A DNA stretch of 6,654 nucleotides from Clostridia bacterium (GTDB taxonomy: Bacteria > Bacillota > Clostridia > Oscillospirales > Acutalibacteraceae). This document shows, piece by piece, positions 5,901 to 6,654 of this stretch; the first letter of the stretch is position 1; each line of letters opens with the position of its first letter. The position numbers and the translations under genes are program-made. The notes beneath the pieces were generated by a model. It was not told the DNA's origin, did not search any database, and saw nothing but the letters and a program-made list of their open reading frames with translations. The stretch spans positions 1 to 6,654 of the forward strand of contig JAFYQN010000181.1 in the NCBI GenBank assembly GCA_017559885.1. Direction: 5' to 3'.

Positions 5901-6654
5901 AATCTGCGACTATGAATCAGAATCAGAAGAACATAACTTTGTAACAAATGATGAAGTACCCGGATGGGATTCATACCACTGTGAAATATGCGGCCTTGTA
6001 TGTGAACACGTATCTGAAGAAGAAGGTATCACAGAATACGAAGGCGACTGCGTAACAGCGGCAGGTTATGAATATAACTGCCCAATTTGTGGTTATCACG
6101 AAGAAGACTTTGCAGAAGTAGCAGGTCACAACTTTACATATAACGATGCTAAAGCAGGCGAAGATTGCGAAACAGCCGGCACAATCGCGCACAACCACTG
6201 TGATGTATGTGACAAAAACTATGCAGCAGACGCAAGCGAGACGGAACCATTTGAAAATGCGATTACTGACCTTACAGGTGATTTTGGCGATTGTATAGCA
6301 GCAACTGATGAAGAAGGCAACGTTATATACTATAGTGATAAAGAATATCACTGGACAATATGCGCAGTATGTGGCGAAATTATTACAACAACCGCTCACG
6401 ACTTAGATGAGGGTCAATGCGATATTTGTGGCGCAGTTAAGATAGTTGTAGCAGAAATAGCAGTAGATGCAACAGGCGCATATACAATTATCCCAGCAGA
6501 CGTAGCAGACTACGATATGGCAACAGACGTAGTAGTATACGACCAAGCAGGCAACGTAGTAGTTTACAGTGAAGACCTTGGCGGTTTCGCACTTGTAAAA
6601 GGCGTAAACTACTTGGCAGTATTTGCAGAAGATTTAGATCTCCCAGTAGACGTA
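2920..6654 (+). CDS. Large secreted repeat protein (beta-helix modules plus Cys knuckles), 3' partial
   Basis: The frame is open from ATG 2920 to the window end: 1245 codons and no stop, so the C-terminus is missing. Residues 1-33 are a signal peptide (KK start, hydrophobic core, likely cleavage VNA-Q). Two homologous modules follow, residues 39-387 and 428-791. They share GTEE-PFI/PYIV, YYKVDDS-KAFDMNT, FDGNGV-IYGL near 147-157 and 540-550, KN-NSYL, and a closing W-F-TT-YP-AFHD; the pattern of short strands with buried Asn and Gly suggests GLUG-like parallel beta-helix. CxCG knuckles separate them (402-405, 420-423, 811-814). Tandem units from 821 and 1005 contain several CxxC pairs. A new domain begins after about 1165. 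The family context suggests a surface or extracellular protein, perhaps an adhesin or glycan-binding protein; no catalytic motif or anchor is visible. AAGGTGG fixes the start. Control by the divergent AraC-family regulator is inferred. Confidence 0.85.
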   Translation, partial: MKKLFMKGKSVLACIVVAAILATSLFTGVVVNAQTGATCGGTIIEKWDQYENGQYVGWYNTNISGEGTEESPFIIDSAEKLAQLCRYGCEANVYYKVDDSIKAFDMNTVAGVDLTVDNITAAEVKTAVADKILGKVWFCDAPFKGNFDGNGVTIYGLCTGPNYYNDYSYENNLKAGHNRGGLFGKIDAKTAVIKNVAIKNSYLKGDPAGAIFGETLGNGGSAIIENIIVANCYVDSTGGYVSGVVAGYCPYDSTTNIADKVKLNNCLVYDNVVYNKDGAAARLIGSMEAYCDDGNGAKTHDVEGFNVKNTVAIGSNIENANWWQKQSRMYENCYTTENPDPVNTTITKIANADAAKGTAAITNLAGLDKTAWFFNTTGYPEPRAFHDITMVDNGDGTHSETCTCGLTSGAIAHTFVEGVCACGAKTPCGEGIVEVWDGKDENGTWITWQYSTFEGSGTEEDPYIVRYAEQLAYLTTSGSSTYASTVDKYYKVDDSVKAFDMNTTGLDLSGDMTTAEVKEMLADEIVNRTYWAASTFAGTFDGNGVEIYGLHAGSVTYAAGDTTGESGGQMPALFPKVTAGTTIKNLTLKNSYLSTTNAYAGGLIAEVTADAGNNAETVTIENCIVHDCYIANEQTGQYAVAPGVIAGNVGSNAYMIISNVLVYGNEVSNLADKPVAILGNAAKCYIPEGATLNTTKNRLINSIILDAAPYTAAGSWWFKACDNGIFQNVYFDDTTDINGFGNYGHANSKLVQLSSKEDAFGAAAAENMPELDTSIWFVTTTTYPQLKAFHDDEFKGTATSENALVHISGACSCGLECVEAHNFVCDDDVAEWDSYYCEVCGYVCEHVSEEEGITEYEGDCITAAGYEYNCPICGYHEEDFAEVAGHNFTFNEAQYGADCQTAGTIAHNYCDVCDKNYAEDASDTEPFENALTDLTGEKAPCAPVVDAETEDVIFEYDNETHWAKCATCGETMYPGGHTGEKKDNGDGTHSVTCSICDYESESEEHNFVTNDEVPGWDSYHCEICGLVCEHVSEEEGITEYEGDCVTAAGYEYNCPICGYHEEDFAEVAGHNFTYNDAKAGEDCETAGTIAHNHCDVCDKNYAADASETEPFENAITDLTGDFGDCIAATDEEGNVIYYSDKEYHWTICAVCGEIITTTAHDLDEGQCDICGAVKIVVAEIAVDATGAYTIIPADVADYDMATDVVVYDQAGNVVVYSEDLGGFALVKGVNYLAVFAEDLDLPVDV
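3034..4080 (+). repeat. Beta-helix-type module A of the secreted protein
   Basis: This is the coding part of residues 39-387. It aligns at protein level with module B downstream through shared blocks in the same order (GTEESPFI, YYKVDDSIKAFDMNT, FKGNFDGNGVTIYGL, IKNSYLKG, AWFFNTTGYP, AFHD). The stretch GHNRGGLFGKI resembles the GLUG motif. DNA similarity to module B is low, so the duplication is old. Confidence 0.65.
4201..5292 (+). repeat. Beta-helix-type module B of the secreted protein
   Basis: This is the coding part of residues 428-791, homologous to module A, with GTEEDPYIV, YYKVDDSVKAFDMNT, FAGTFDGNGVEIYGL, LKNSYLST and a closing IWFVTTTTYP-AFHD. It is about 15 residues longer than module A, mainly in its middle loops. 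Confidence 0.65.
5380..6480 (+). repeat. Two tandem 184-residue Cys-rich units
   Basis: Unit 1 starts at His821 (5380) and unit 2 at His1005 (5932), a period of 552 bp. Shared landmarks are HNFV, WDSY-CE-CG, CEHVSEEEGITEYEGDC, YNCPICGYHEEDFAEVAGHN, AHN-CDVCDKNYA, EPFENA-TDLTG and HW-C-CGE. Unit 2 lacks one codon before HW and then diverges: unit 1 ends in GDGTHSVTCSICDYE, while unit 2 ends in a shorter knuckle, GQCDICGA. The paired CxxC motifs look like small zinc-ribbon or knuckle folds, although disulfides are possible in a secreted protein. Confidence 0.8.

Noticed and set aside
2989..6399. Several Cys- and Val-rich minus-strand frames opposite the large gene (for example 3775-4266, 5419-5886, 5971-6399)
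   Set aside because: They are antisense shadows created by the GNA/GNT codon bias of the plus-strand gene; the last two resemble each other only because the sense strand is duplicated.

Overview
The window looks like a chromosomal segment of a low-GC, endospore-lineage Firmicute, most likely a gut-type Clostridia (Oscillospiraceae or a relative). The evidence is a full-length SpoVT sporulation regulator, a Clostridia-style initiator tRNA, AGGTG/AAGGAG ribosome binding sites, and a large secreted repeat protein of a kind common in such genomes. The genus cannot be fixed from the sequence alone.

Left part (1-1571). Positions 1-101 are AT-rich and show no gene. A 70-bp palindromic element (102-171) sits directly in front of spoVT (198-725). 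A stem-loop follows spoVT, then a clean promoter, the initiator tRNA-fMet (859-934) and its terminator. Next comes an array of small hairpins (975-1140) separated by GTGATGT on the left and ACATCAC on the right. The array runs straight into a near-consensus promoter and a small four-helix-bundle (S23/IVP family) gene (1223-1546), which has its own terminator. The likely original start of that gene is now ATA.

Middle (1572-2919). A convergent intergenic stretch holds a perfect hairpin and a bidirectional terminator. It is followed by an AraC-family regulator on the minus strand (1717-2571). The 348-bp gap between the regulator and the next gene carries divergent promoters, two dyads, a 13-bp direct repeat with a 21-bp period, and a leader hairpin. 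The 21-bp period is the geometry of AraC-type activator sites, so the regulator probably controls the divergent gene, itself, or both.

Right part (2920-6654). One open reading frame runs off the window end (1245 codons seen, no stop). It has a signal peptide, two homologous beta-helix-type modules of about 350-365 residues, CxCG and CxxCG cysteine knuckles, two tandem units of about 184 residues rich in Cys and acidic residues, and the start of a C-terminal domain. It is best read as a secreted or surface-attached protein of unknown ligand. A 120-bp block inside the tandem units is 117/120 identical while the flanks have drifted, which suggests recent homogenisation.

The most interesting signals are the hairpin array joined to the four-helix-bundle gene with its ATA start, and the putative AraC operator in front of the giant surface protein.
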